A stretch of DNA of 64,000 nt from Apostichopus japonicus (lineage: Eukaryota; Echinodermata; Holothuroidea; Aspidochirotida; Stichopodidae). Shown piece after piece: positions 1 to 11,398 of the stretch. The stretch lies in assembly GCF_037975245.1 (NCBI RefSeq), contig NC_092577.1:31213398-31277397 (forward strand), given 5' to 3'. Position 1 is the first letter of the stretch; every line of letters starts with the position of its first letter. Made by a program: the position numbers and the translations under genes. The notes beneath the pieces were generated by a model. That model was not told where the DNA came from, did no database searches, and saw only the letters and a program-made list of their open reading frames with translations.

Positions 1-419
1 TGCGGTAAATGTTCCAGTCGATAGCCCTTGCGTGGCAAAAATATGAAAACTTATAACAGTTCTTGTTACAAGACATGACTTGATTCGGGTATGTCATTTT
101 GACGAAATTGAGTTATAAAGACATATGGCAAAGAATTCGTGACGCACCTTTTTTTTCTTGTGTTTGTTTTTTTAAGATAAAAAAACATAGAACATGAACA
201 AACTTGGAACTGATGGAAATGATAGCACCATTTTGTATCTCGGACCTCTTCCATAAGCAACATTTTTTTCAAAGGGGAGGGGAGGGGACCCCCTCCCCTT
301 GCGAGACATTTTAACCTTGCAATTTCTTGGTATTTGCCGGCTTGTTGTACTCCGCTATGATTTACTTTCAGGTTGAATTATTTTTTGTATAAGTCTTTTT
401 CTTTTATATGTCCATGCAG

Positions 420-1809
420 ATTCCCAAAGTTCTAGTTACAGTTACAGTTATAGTTCTTATATCATCGATCTCTTCGATAGACGTCCGTGTGTCTTTGGGG
501 GTGAATTATTCCTTCACGGAGAAGAGTGGGATCCGGGACCTTGTGCAAACTGTGAATGTAACAATGGAAGCAGTCATTGTTCCTTCAAGACCTGTCCGAT
601 TTGTCAGGGCAAGGCTAACGCCGCACCCAAAGGCTATCAGTGTTGTGGTACATGTGACGGTAAACCTGTTGGTAAGTACTTATCCATTCTGTACGTAAAA
701 GTTATTAGACCCCCCCCCCCTATCCTCCTCCTCCCACCTGTCTCTCAGCCAAGCCTAATTTAATAATGTTAATGACATGCAGTGCTTGGAGAGTTCTGAC
801 TCCTGCAGTACGGTGGTGTACGTTAACACCATGTGTTTCCCAACAGCGCGTTCTGCGTTAATTATGGGGCTGAGTGTATGTAGGCCTACAGCCGCACTGA
901 TCAACGCTGTAAAATTTGCAGTATATAAGTTGGAAGTCAAATTGTAACCACTTTATCAAACGCAAATTTAATCTAAAAGTGCCTGCAGGAGAGTGTTTAA
1001 AACTGCTTTAGTATAAAGAAAGGAAACATCGCGCTTTTTTGGGGGGGGGGGAGGTATTTTCATGAATAATTTCACCCAAGTTACATACCGGAATTATACA
1101 GTAACTTGCTTCAACGCATGCGCGGTGACTGGGAATTTTCTTGGATTCGAGGTTTTTGACTCACTTCTGGCGAGATCTGATCATCAAATCATCGACGTAA
1201 TCATGCACAACAGTTGGAGGATAAAACTATGGGAAAAAAATAACCTAAATCACAGAGCAAATCAGAGAGATCACCATTCCGTTAATGGAACACTATGCGT
1301 GCTCTTAGCACCATGGAGTCATAGTTTAATCGGTATATACTATCCTATATATTACATTATAATACACCAGCATATATAAGCGAAAGTATAAAAGCATTAT
1401 CATTTCTGAGTGCTCAGTTTTCTTAACACTTGAATGAATCGCGCGCACATGAGTTTTGCGTACATTTTATAGAATCACGTTTAATTCATATTATTATTAA
1501 TATACCAACTAAATTATTCATTACTTATTACATATTTATAAGTTACCCGGATGTATAATTCTGTTTTTATTTTTATTTTTTATTTTATTTTTTGAATGCT
1601 CAGCACCTACCGAAAAGGATTTCTGTTCCTGGCGGGGGAAGACCTACCACGATGGAGATAAATTTACCCTTAATCCCTGCACCGACTGTATTTGTAATGG
1701 CGGAATCAGTCACTGCGTAATCCGTAGCTGTCCTCCTCTGGACTGCGAGGATTATGTTGTTGTGGAAACTGAATGCTGTCCAGTTTGTCAGAAAAAAGGT
1801 TCGTTATAG
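420..1809 (+). CDS. Secreted VWC-domain protein, first tandem copy (partial, two exons)
   Basis: The exons are 420-671 and 1604-1809. The first follows a pyrimidine-rich tract ending in CAG, enters in phase 1 and leaves in phase 1 at a GTAAGT donor. It begins with a Ser/Tyr-rich linker followed by a full von Willebrand factor C module with ten cysteines (pattern C-C-C-C-C-C-C-CC-C, including PCANCECNNGSSHC). The second exon encodes another ten-cysteine VWC module that starts at KDFCSWRGK and ends ECCPVC. It either reads QKKGSL and stops at 1807-1809, or splices after 1798 (weak GTTCGT donor, again phase 1). No signal-peptide exon is visible, so the 5' end is missing from the window. VWC modules commonly bind BMP/TGF-beta ligands or matrix; that role is inferred here. 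Longer open frames at 408-698 are in the wrong frame. Confidence 0.85.
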
Positions 1810-2110
1810 GCTAAACGTGTTCTTCTTTGCGTTTTTTTTAACTTTTCTTATTAGATAGTCCAAAGTTAACTTTGTTCTTAAATGTATGAATGTGAAACTA
1901 TATTCTAGGATATACTGAGAAGTTTTCCGTTTTAATAGTATAATATAGGAATATGTTTCTCTTTATAGCCAATCCAAAATAAATAAATTGACTATCCCCT
2001 TTAAAAGGAAAACCATTTAAATCATTATTGAAGTATTTAACTGTTGAATTATTAACGAGTTTGGTTTGATTTAAATTGTTCTCTGTGCTATACTCTGGAC
2101 ATATGTCGAT

Positions 2111-2145
2111 TCAGTTATTTGAACACACACACACACACACAGACG
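2111..2145. repeat. CA microsatellite in duplicated unit
   Basis: A short AC run is followed by a C-rich stretch up to 2344. It has a shorter counterpart near 5345 in the second copy, so the microsatellite has already diverged in length between the duplicates. Confidence 0.85.
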
Positions 2146-2344
2146 CACACAAACCCCATTTTTCATACTTTTGTGGATTTCCCAAACAATTATGTGGAAG
2201 GAGAAGTAAGCCCGAGCTGGAGAAGACTTCCAACTCATGGAGTGCTAGGCCGCCCCTTTCTCCTGACCCCGTCCCTTTCCCCCTGACCCCGCCCCCGCTG
2301 GTTACGTCACGTCTTCGTCGTAACACGGCCTTCGTTCGGTACGC

Positions 2345-3220
2345 TTCAGGGTAACTATGAACATAATAAATAATAATAATAAAAATACCATATATTAAAG
2401 TGCTGTTATCATGAAATAAAACATGCTCAAGAGCACTGTACAAAAGAACCAATACCAAGTTTTCGGGCACCTATGTAAGAAATATAAATTGCAATGTGTT
2501 TTCAATGGTTAAACTTATATTATTATTATTATTATCATTGTTATTGTAACGACTTCCCCACAAAAGTTATAACCAATATGGATGTGTAATGACACGGCAA
2601 ATGATTGTATGTTATTGGCATGCGATGTAATAACCGATGCATGCCTATATATATATATTTTTCGGGCAAGTCGTTACAGCCCCCCCCCCACCCCCCAAAA
2701 AAAGAATCAAATTGGGCTCCTACGCCTATGCACAACGGTAGGCTTTTAAAGCATAACGGTCTTAACTTCGCAATTACAGTGGCGGATTCAGGGGGTGTGC
2801 GGCAACAGGCGCCCCCCCCCCTTTGGCCGCCCGTTCGATAATTCTATTGTTTGCACGAGAACACGTTTTGCTGGAGCCCAAAAGTTGTTTTTACTCTTTA
2901 TAAATATATAATAATTTATAGCAATATGACGGAAACGTGTTTTGAAAGATCAGCAAGCCGGCCAAGTCTCTAAGTCTCATTTCTCCTCAAATTGGGCAAT
3001 GTATGAAGGGAAACATCTAAATGAAGGTTTTTCTTTATAAATAACTAGAACACCATATAATATGTTCTGTATCTGTTCGGGATACTATACAACGCTCCCA
3101 AGTTGGAGCCAAGCGTACAGGAATGGCTGTGCACAGGCGGCGTAAACTATATAGTCTCGATGAAGTTGGTTAAGTACAGCAGATTTAAAGCTGATTGGAT
3201 CTTATAGATGTATAATTTTA
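2345..3220. other. Spacer between the two VWC units
   Basis: Apart from the dispersed fragment at 2541-2735, this holds a hAT-like terminus at 2778 (CAGTGGCGGATTCAGG) with no matching partner found, and unremarkable A+T-rich DNA. I looked here for a signal-peptide exon for the downstream copy and did not find one. Confidence 0.5.
2541..2735 (-). mobile_element. Dispersed repeat fragment shared with 51.2 kb
   Basis: The stretch contains 'TTCGGGCAAGTCGTTACAG', a poly-C run, and an end reading 'GGCTCCTACGCCTATGCAC'. The reverse complement of this layout reappears at 51195-51300 (GCATAGGCGTAGGAGCC, poly-G, CTGTAACGACTTGCCCGAA). It is therefore a dispersed repeat inserted in opposite orientations. 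No coding capacity was seen and target duplications were not resolved. Confidence 0.6.
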
Positions 3221-3640
3221 TGCTGTAAATGTTCCAGTCGATAGCCGTGCGTGGCAAAAAAATGAATACTTATAACAGTTTTTGTTACAAGACATGACTT
3301 GATTCGGATCTGTCATTTGACGAAATTGAGTTATAAAGACATATGGCAAAGAATTCGTGACGCACCTTTTTGTCTTGTTTTTGTTTTTTAAGATAAAGAA
3401 AACATAGAACATGAACATACTTGGAATAGATGGAAATGATAGCACCATTTTGTATCTCGGACCTCTTCCATAAGCAACATTTTTTTTCAAAGGGGGAAGG
3501 GGACACCCCCTCCTCCCCTTGCGAGACATTTTAACCTTGCAATTTCTTGGTATTTGCCGGCTTGTTGTACTCCGCTATGATTTACTTTCAGGTTGAATTA
3601 TGTTTTGTATAAGTCGTTTTCTTTTTATATGTCCATGCAG

Positions 3641-5041
3641 ATTCCCAAAGTTCTAGTTACAGTTATAGTTCTTATTCCATCGATATCTTCGAGAGACTTC
3701 CGTGTGTCTTTATGGGTGAATTATTCCTTCACGGAGAAGAGTGGGATCCGGTACCTTGTGCAAACTGTGAATGTAACAATGGAAGCAGTCATTGTTCCCT
3801 CAAGACGTGTCCGATTTGCAAGGGCAAGGCTAACGCCGCACCCAAAGGCAATCAGTGTTGTGGTACATGTGACGGTAAACCTGTTGGTAAGTACTTATCC
3901 ATTCTGTACGTAAAAGTTATTAGACCCCCCCCCCCTATCCTCCTCCTCCCACCTGTCTCTCAGCCAAGCCTATAATTTAATAATGTTAATGACATGCAGT
4001 GCTTGGAGAGTTCTGACTCCTGCAGTACGGTGGTGTACGTTAACACCACGTGTTTCTCAACCGCGCGTTCTGCATTAATTATGGGGCTGAGTGTATGTAG
4101 GCCTACAGCCGCACTGATCAACGCTGTAAAATTTGCAGTATATAAGTTGGAAGTCAAGTTGTAACCACTTTATCAAACGCAAATTTAATCTAAAAGTGCC
4201 TACAGGAGAGTGTTTAAAACTGCTTCAGTATAAAGAAAGGAAACATCGCTTTTTTTTGGGGGGGGGAGGTATTTTCATGAATAATTTCACCCAAGTTACA
4301 TACCGGAATTATACAGTAACTTGCTTCAACGCATGCGCGGTGACTGGGAATTTTCTTGGATTCGAGGTTTTTGACTCACTTCTGGCGAGATCTGATCATC
4401 AAATCATCGACGTAATCATGCACTACAGTTGGAGGATAAAACTATGGGGAAAAATATAACCTAAATCACAGAGCAAATCAGAGAGATCACAATTCCGTTA
4501 ATGGAACACTATGCGTGCTCTTAGCACCATGGAGTCATAGTTTAATCGGTATATACCATCCTATATATTACATTATATTACACCAGCATATATAAGCGAC
4601 AGTATAAAAGCAATATCATTTCTGAGTGCTCAGTTTTCTTAACACTTGAATGAATCGCGCGCACATGAGTTTTGCGTACATTTGATAGAATCACGTTTAA
4701 TTCATATTATTATTAATATACCAAGTAAATTATTCATTACTTATTACATATTTATAAGTTACCCGGATGTATAATTCTGTTTTTATAGTTTTTTTTCAAT
4801 TTTTTTTAATTTTGAATGCTCAGAACCTACCGAAAAGGATTTCTGTTTCTGGCGGGGGAAAACCTACCACGATGGAGATAAATTCACCCTTAATCCCTGC
4901 ACCGACTGTATTTGTAATGGCGGGACCAGTCACTGCGTAATCCGTAGCTGTCCTCCTCTGGACTGCAAGGATTATGTTGTTGTGGAAACTGAATGCTGTC
5001 CAGTTTGTCAGAAAAAAGGTTCGTTATACACGTTTTCTTAA
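3641..5041 (+). CDS. Secreted VWC-domain protein, second tandem copy (partial, two exons)
   Basis: The exons are 3641-3886 (after ATGCAG, phase-1 entry, GTAAGT donor in phase 1) and 4824-5041. The first encodes the Ser/Tyr linker and a ten-cysteine VWC module differing from copy one at a few residues, for example FMGELF in place of FGGELF and KGK in place of QGK. The second encodes VWC module two, ending ECCPVCQKKG. It then either stops at 5039-5041 (TAA) or splices after 5018 at the same weak donor as copy one. Every boundary is phase 1, so each exon is a symmetric module: exons of copy one and copy two could be joined in frame into one protein with four VWC domains. Whether these are two genes or internal exons of one gene cannot be decided from this window. 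Confidence 0.83.
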
Positions 5042-5555
5042 TTGCTTTTTTTTTCAAAACTTTTCTTATTTTGAAGAAATAGTCCAAAGTTAACTTTAAA
5101 CCTTAAATGCATGAATATGAAACCACATTCTAGGATATACTGAGGAGTTTTCCGTTTTAATAGTATAATATAGGAATGTGTTTCTCTTTAGCCAATCCAA
5201 AATAATAAATTGACTATCCCATTTAAAAGGAAAACTATTTAAATCATTATTGAAGTATTTAACTGTTGAATTATTAACGAGTTTGGTTTGATTTAAATTG
5301 TTCTCTGTGCTATACTCTGGACATATGTCAATTCAGTTATTTGAACACACACACACAGACGCACACAAACCCCATTTTTCATCCTTTTCTGGATTTCCCA
5401 AACAATTATGTGGAAGGAGAAATAAGCGCGAGCTGGAGAAGACTTCCAACTCATGGAGTGCTATAGGCCCGCCCCTTTCTCCTGACCCCGCCCCTGACCC
5501 CGCCCCCGCTGGTTATGTCACGACTTCGTCGTAGCACGGTCTACTTTCAGTACGC

Positions 5556-6290
5556 TTCTGAACATGTTACAACACGTAATTGTTTACTGGCATTCCTTAA
5601 AAGAAATGGGGAGGGTGGGGTGGGGTGGGTCTGGGGTAGGGGTTCATGCTATCTCCTCTGTCGTCTGTCCTGCAGATGATTAAATCTTGGAATTGTTACA
5701 ATCAATTCCGGCAATATTATCACCACTTCTCCGGTTTTGTTGTTCCGGGAAAACACCGTACATGCATGGGAGTCGACTTCAACGGCCCAGGCTAAGTAAA
5801 AGAAAACCATTATAGAAAACCCTGTTTCATCGTTGGCCCTTCCATAAAGATTGATTGCGCCTATAGCTAAATCAGTCGGCGGAAATTTACAATTTGACCT
5901 CCCAGCCCCCCACCCCACTACCCCACCCCAACGGTGAAAATCTTGTTCACGCCAATGAATAAGACCAGTCATTCTGAGAACAGCTTTTTGCGTATTCTTA
6001 AGGTTGGCCAACACGTTGCTTTGCATTACATGACGTCAAAACCAACAAATTAATCCAACCTATTCATTGTTTATAAAATGACTTGGAATGAATATTTGAA
6101 ATAGCAATATGACCACATACAAAAATTTAACAACGACGTATATTTCATCGAGTATGAGTGTTCATATAATTGTCAATCTAGTCATCGATTTGTCATTATC
6201 ACAACAATTTAGCCAAAAATGGTCAAGGCATAAACGGGTAATATGAAGTTTTATTGATTAGAAGGAATTTTAATTGATATGAATTAACAA
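5556..6290. other. No gene recognised
   Basis: A minus-strand open frame of 125 codons (5649-6026) spans this stretch but has low-complexity Gly/Trp runs and no recognisable domain. Otherwise it is A+T-rich DNA with G- and C-runs. Confidence 0.5.
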
Positions 6291-6299
6291 AAACATCTT

Positions 6300-7890
6300 T
6301 TCCTTCCTCTTCTTCCTTGTTTTTCTTCTTATCTTTGTTTTTTTCTCATCTTTGTTTTTCCTTGTCTTTTGTTTTCTTCTCATCTTTGTTTTATTTTATC
6401 TTTGTCTTTTCTCATCTTTGTTTTTCTCATCTTTGTTTTTCCTTATCTTTTGTTTTCTTCTCATCTTTGTTTCTTTTATCTTTTGTTTTCTTCTCATCTT
6501 TGTTTCATTTATCTTTGTTTCTTCTCATCTTTGTTTTTTCTTATCTTTGTTTCTTTCTCATCTTTGTTTTTTCTCATCTTTTTTTTCTCATCTTTGTTTT
6601 TCCTTATCTTTTGTTTTCTTCTCATCTTTGTTTCTTTGATCTTTGTTTTTTCTCATCTTTGATTTTCTCATCTTTGTTTCTTCTCTTCTTTGTTTTGTTC
6701 TCATCTTTGAATTTTCTTATCTCTGTTTTTTCTATCTTTGTTTTTTCTCCTCTTTGTTTTTATTCTCATCTTTGTTTTTCTTATCTCTGTTTTTTCTATC
6801 TTTGTTTTTTCTCCTCTTTGTTTTTATTCTCATCTTTGTTTTTCTGATCTTTGTTTTATTCTCATCTTTGTTTTTTCCAATCTTTGTTTTTTCTTATCTT
6901 TTTTTTTCTCATCTTTGTATTTTCTTATCTTTGTTTTTATTTGCCATCTTCATTTTGTCTCATCTTTGTTTTTTCTCATCTTTGTTTTATTCTTATCTTT
7001 GTTTTTTCCAATCTTTGTTTTTTCTTATCTTTGTTTTTTTCTCATCTTTGTTTTTTCTCATCTTTGTTTTTTTTTCAATCTTTGTTTTTTCTCTTCTTTG
7101 TTTTTTTTTCTCCTCTTTGTTTTTTTCTCATCTTTGTTTTATTTCTTATCTTTGTTTTTTCTCATCTTTGTTTTTTTCTCATCTCTGTTTTTTTTTCTCA
7201 TCTTTGTTTTTTTTTCTCTTTGTTTTTTTCTCATCTTTGTTTCTTGTCATCTTTGTTTTTTTCTCATCTTTGTTTTTTCTCATCTTTGTTTTTTTCTCAT
7301 CTTTGTTTTTTCCCATCTTTCTTTTTTCCCATCTTTGTTTTTTCTCATCTTCGTTTATTCTCATCTTTGTTTTTCCTTATCTTTTGTTTTCTTCTCATCT
7401 TTGTTTCTTTTATCTTTGTTTTTTTCTTATCTTTGTTTCTCATCTTTGTTTTTTTCTTATCTTTGTTTTTTCCCATCTTTGTTTTTTCTGATCTTTGTTT
7501 TTTCTCATCTTTGAATTTTCTCATCTTTGTTTTTCCTTATCTTTTGTTTTTTTCTCATCTTTGTTTCTTTTATCTTTGTTTTTCTCATCTTTGTTTTTGC
7601 TCTTCTTTGATTTTCTGATCTTTGTTTCTTTCTCATCTTTGTCTTTGTCTTTTTCTTGTCTTTGTCTTTTCTCATCTTTGTTTTTCCTTATCTTTTGTTT
7701 TCTTCTCGTCTTCTTATCTTTTATCTTTGTTTTTTCTCCTCTTTGTTTTTTCTCATCTTTGTTTTTTCTCATCTTTGGTTTTTCTCATCTTTGTTTCTTT
7801 CTCATCTTTGTTTTTTCTTATCTTTGTTTCTTTTTCTCATCTTGTTTTTTTTTTCTCCTTATCTTTGTTTCTTCTCCAGGTGCGAATCGT
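6300..7890. repeat. Strand-biased pyrimidine minisatellite, unit about 15-17 bp
   Basis: About 1.6 kb of degenerate copies of a unit close to TTTTTTCTCATCTTTG, with variable T-run lengths and substitutions (CTTATC, CTGATC, CCCATC). The + strand is almost pure C/T with regular single G residues. Long open frames exist in all three + frames (Phe/Leu/Ser-rich) and on the minus strand (Lys/Glu/Asp-rich), but they only reflect the repeat and are not genes. Larger blocks of several units recur inside the array (for example around 6590 and 7530), so it also has higher-order structure. Confidence 0.95.
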
Positions 7891-8540
7891 TCTCGAGCGA
7901 TATGAGCAAACGGATACGACGTATACATGAAACTATCGAACGAAAGCCGGAACGGACACTTTTAATGTTTAATTTAACTTTGTAGTTAAAACTACATTAT
8001 ATAAGATGATAATCTTTTATTATAAGATAGAGTTTTTATTTCTGAAAGTAAAATATATACAGCTGAAGTAATATTGATTTATCCAGCAAATTGAGCACAG
8101 TAATGTATTTAAGCTCTTTTGGTGTATTTTTATATATCTCACCGACATAATTCAACATCTAGTTGGTATTACAGTCACACGGTGACACTTACTGTTAAAA
8201 AGCCTGTACTTCACCCACACCCCCATCAAAATAAATAAATGATGGGTAATAAAGCTCCTTATACCCACTGCATATTCATGTCGGTTGCAACTTAAATTTT
8301 CGTTGTTTTCACTTATTCACCCTTCTGTTTTCTTACCAATTTACATATAAAGCTTAACTTATTTTATGTTTTTAACCAATTCCCGAGCAAATTTTAACAT
8401 CCGTTTTGTTTCCCACTAATTCATCATTTTTTTTTAATATTCGTTATATTTACATCCCTCCTCACTTATCTGTCTACCCTCCCCTATACCCTGGCTTAAG
8501 AACTGGTAACATTCTTGTACTGCGCCCAAACTAACCCCCT
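7891..8540. other. No gene recognised; degenerate repeat at 8290-8460
   Basis: Near 8290-8460 there are several degraded copies of a unit resembling CACCAATTCAC followed by AAAGTTTAACTT, the same motif that is common at 9440-9945. The rest is plain A+T-rich DNA. Confidence 0.45.
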
Positions 8541-8549
8541 CTATAATCG

Positions 8550-9075
8550 GAGTTTACATTAATCTGGACCCCTATATATCAACGAGGAGACGCGGGGAAA
8601 ATACGTACGGGGTCATGTGACGTGCTCCCTTGTAATACTCAACTCTCATAGTACTCCTTGCAAGGGCGTAGGAACCGGGGGCTGGGGGCGCCAGCCCCCC
8701 AGTGAAAAATGTGGAGGGGCGGAAGTATCATTCCGCCCCCCCCGGTTCGCAAGTCAGAAAACCCCTTTTTCATTTTAAAATGAGAAAAAAAAATCTCATT
8801 TGGAGCACCAAATTGCATCTAAGGCCAGGTGAAAATACAAAATTAAGTCTACAAATTGGAGTGGGTGTTGAAGTGTGCTATATTGCACCAAATTGCATCT
8901 GAGGCCACCTGGAAATGCAAAAAATGCAAAATGCAAAAAAAATGCAAAAAAAGGGGAACCCCCTCCCCTTAGACCCCTCCCCCAGGCCGGCCATCAGTCT
9001 TCAGCCCCCCCCCCCACTCAAAAGTACCTTCCTACGCCACTGACTCCTTGAATGTGTATTCTACAACTTATGTCA
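8550..9075. repeat. Dispersed repeat copy 1, split by a MITE
   Basis: The sequence 8550-8660 continued by 9043-9075 matches 9285-9440: both contain a GAGACGCG motif, the word GGTCATGTGACGTG, then CTCAACTC, TAGT, CTCCTTGAATGTGT and TTCTACAA. The match is contiguous once the element at 8661-9042 and one target duplication are removed. Confidence 0.85.
8661..9042. mobile_element. hAT-like MITE, 382 bp, with 8-bp target duplication
   Basis: The ends are inverted: left CAAGGGCGTAGGAAC, right reverse complement CAGTGGCGTAGGAAG (12 of 15 identical). It is flanked by ACTCCTTG at 8653-8660 and again at 9043-9050, a perfect 8-bp duplication as made by hAT-superfamily transposases. It has no transposase reading frame and is non-autonomous. 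The paralogous repeat at 9285-9440 shows the unoccupied site (GCTCCTTG present once). The interior carries poly-C/poly-G flanks and a repeated word, CACCAAATTGCATCTNAGGCCA. Confidence 0.93.
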
Positions 9076-9284
9076 TGTCACAATTTTAATCTAGCTAAGT
9101 GGTACATTTTCCCAATGTTTACCACAATTTTCAATTCAAAACTTGTCATTTAGAGTATTTTCTTTCAAACAATCCCGAACTGCAGCTGGAACGCACGCAG
9201 CTTATCAGGACTGTACACAAATGTATATAGACATGAGAAGCAGACGACAGGATTCGTTGTTCCTTAGCGACACAAGTTTTCTAG

Positions 9285-9440
9285 GCAGACAGTGCAGACT
9301 ATATGTCAACGTGGAGACGCGCAATGACACGTAGCAACCGTGGAGGGTCATGTGACGTGCTCCCATGTAGCACTCAACTCTTATAGTGCTCCTTGAATGT
9401 GTTAGGCCTATTCTACAAGAACTCATGTCATAATCTCATA
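9285..9440. repeat. Dispersed repeat copy 2 (empty site)
   Basis: Paralogue of 8550-8660 plus 9043-9075 without the inserted MITE. It shares GGTCATGTGACGTG (9346-9359) and CTCCTTGAATGTGT. A more diverged relative lies at 25140-25260. Confidence 0.8.
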
Positions 9441-9945
9441 GCTATCACATTCCAACCTAACAAAGTTTAACTTACGCTATGTTTCTCACCAATTCACTAA
9501 CAAAGTTTGTCCAATTGCGTTATATTTCTCACCAATAACCCAACGAAGTTTAACTTCCGTTCACCAATGTAGTTTACTTACATTATATACTATACAAATT
9601 TACCAATAATTGATTTTATCAATTCACAGATAACGTTAGCATAGAAAAAGGTTCCTCACCAAGTTATCGGTAACCTCGATTTACTTTCTGTTCTACCCCA
9701 ATTCACCCTCAAACTTAATCTTCCGTTGTTATGTTTCTCACTAATTTACAAATAAATTAAACTTCCATTGCGTTGCACATCAGTTCACCGACTAAGTTGA
9801 ACGTTGCGTCATGTTTCACCGACGAGCTTAAACTATACTGTTATAGATCTCACCAATTCACGAAGAAAGTTAACAGTTTGTATATCCAGTACCAATTCAC
9901 CAATAAGTTGACTTTTGTTATCAATTTACGAATAACGTTAACATA
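9441..9945. repeat. Degenerate tandem repeat, unit about 40-50 bp
   Basis: Successive segments resemble CACCAATTCAC, then two to four bases, AAAGTTTAACTT, CGTT and TTTCT. Examples are near 9480, 9530, 9560, 9690, 9740, 9785, 9850 and 9890, with further copies at 8290-8460 and 10440-10530. Units are strongly diverged, consistent with an old satellite later split by a foldback insertion. Confidence 0.6.
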
Positions 9946-10431
9946 AGGGTCACATTCCATACAAAATCAAACAAATTTCGGAACATCTTGGCAGGTCACC
10001 TCTTGAATTTGGTTCACTCGATAGAACTGCTACTGATTATTATAGATATTAATGAGTTAGGAAGGTCGGCAAACTTTGAACGTCCTCGGCGTTGTAGGCT
10101 ACTGTTTTTGAGTTACAGCTGTTCAAAGCTGACTGGTGCCACGCCCACTTTTTGCGCGGCAGAGCTTGGCGCATGACTGCAGAATATTTTATCAAGAATA
10201 TGAATACTGATATGAACAGTTTGTTCTACCCCTTCTAGTTACTTTGGATTACGGGCAGGCGCTGTCGCGCAAAAGTGGGCGTGGCAACTCAACTTTGAAC
10301 TGCTGTAAGTCAAAACGTAGAAAGCTGAGGACGCTCAAAGTATGCAGAATTTCCTAACTAACACACGTATATCTACCGAACGATGCAATATGAGCCAAAT
10401 CCACTGGTTGATTTTGTATGGAATGTGACCC
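9946..10431. mobile_element. Long-terminal-inverted-repeat (foldback) element
   Basis: The left end GGGTCACATTCCATACAAAA pairs with the right end TTTTGTATGGAATGTGACCC. Inverted similarity continues inward for roughly 240 bp on each side, including the CCACGCCCACTTTTTGCGCG / CGCAAAAGTGGGCGTGG segments, leaving a spacer of a few tens of bases near 10180-10245. CATA occurs at 9942-9945 and 10431-10434 and may be a 4-bp target duplication. No protein is encoded. Confidence 0.85.
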
Positions 10432-10539
10432 ATACATTATGTTTCACCAACAAAATTAATGTTGCTTATATTGCCAATCAATCAGGCACTTCGACTCTGT
10501 GATGTCACCTTAGAGCACAATTTCACCAATCGAATTTAA

Positions 10540-11390
10540 GATTGAAAGTTTTATTTTTATGAAATTCATGGCGTGTTATACGAAACACGTTCCTACAAGA
10601 GGAATATTGACAGAGAAATGAAACTAATATTTGGCGTTAAAGAAATTATTCTTGTTTAGTTTAAGTTGATATGATGAGAATCCTATTTCGGAGAAATAAG
10701 TTTAGTCATGAATGTAGACTGTACGTGCCTATAACGATGATATGTCGTTCTGCCCTTTATCCATTTGTATGAGATGGAGGACGAAGTTTACTCACGTTAT
10801 AATTTGTTTGCAACAGTTTTCATCATTTGAGATAAAAAAAATAACAATCCAAATTAAAAACAAGTAGGAATAAAGATTCGGTGAGATAGATCTAGGCCTA
10901 ATTATGCACACAATTATGTTCAGTTCTTCATTTCCAGTTGATTGGCATAAGAAAAGCCCATTCCGAACTGGAGTAAGTAATAAATGTGTAGAAAACTGGC
11001 AGCAGATCTAAAAAATGGATATGAAATGTGCTCTATATAACGGTTGATTTCTGATCAGAATGAAATTTCATATACATTTGGTGATATCGAAATGGAAGCA
11101 AAAACAAACTTTTTCTCTGAAAATGTCATTTTACAGCACTTGGTTTGAATTGTAGAGACTTAATAAGGATGGTGTGCAATCACCAGAGACATAATTTAAA
11201 TTCCATTTGCCATGAAGACTTTACTTTGTTAGAGGAAATAAGAACATATCTTTCTTGGAGTTTCAACCCTTGAGTCAGTTTGTAACCTAACACACATTTT
11301 ACTATGTATGCTGAAGCCTATCCTACCAGAATTTAGACCTCCACTGTTATTCTTACCCAACCTATAGTATAGCTATTGCTCTAGTTGTAT
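10540..11390. other. No gene recognised
   Basis: A+T-rich DNA without open frames of note, microsatellites or recognisable element ends. Confidence 0.45.
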
Positions 11391-11398
11391 TTCAAGAA

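Larger units (their letters stand above)
1..5555. repeat. Tandem segmental duplication, two copies of about 3.2 kb
   Basis: Positions 1-2344 align with about 3221-5555 at high identity. The alignment covers both VWC exons, their introns, the poly-C tract downstream of the first exon, the CA repeat and the GC-rich stretch that ends each copy. Similarity stops near 2344 and 5555, so 2345-3220 is present only in the first unit. Introns are nearly as conserved as exons, which indicates a recent event. Position 1 already lies inside the unit, so the array probably continues upstream of the window. Confidence 0.93.

Noticed and set aside
408-698. Open frame starting MSMQIPKVLVTV
   Set aside because: Wrong frame of the VWC exon; the true frame begins at the acceptor at 420 and holds the ten-cysteine module. 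The same applies to 3593-3913.
2778-2830. hAT-like terminus CAGTGGCGGATTCAGG
   Set aside because: No matching inverted end or 8-bp duplication found nearby, so not called a complete element. The same holds for 19327 (CAGTGGCGCAAGG), 20420-20432 (GAATCCGCCATTG) and 22797 (CAGTGGCGTGCACACG).
5649-6026. 125-codon minus-strand frame
   Set aside because: Contains low-complexity Gly/Trp stretches, has no recognisable domain and no neighbouring exons.
6317-7985. Long Phe/Leu/Ser-rich and Lys/Glu-rich open frames
   Set aside because: They are translations of the pyrimidine minisatellite in every frame; no splice sites, start context or domain.
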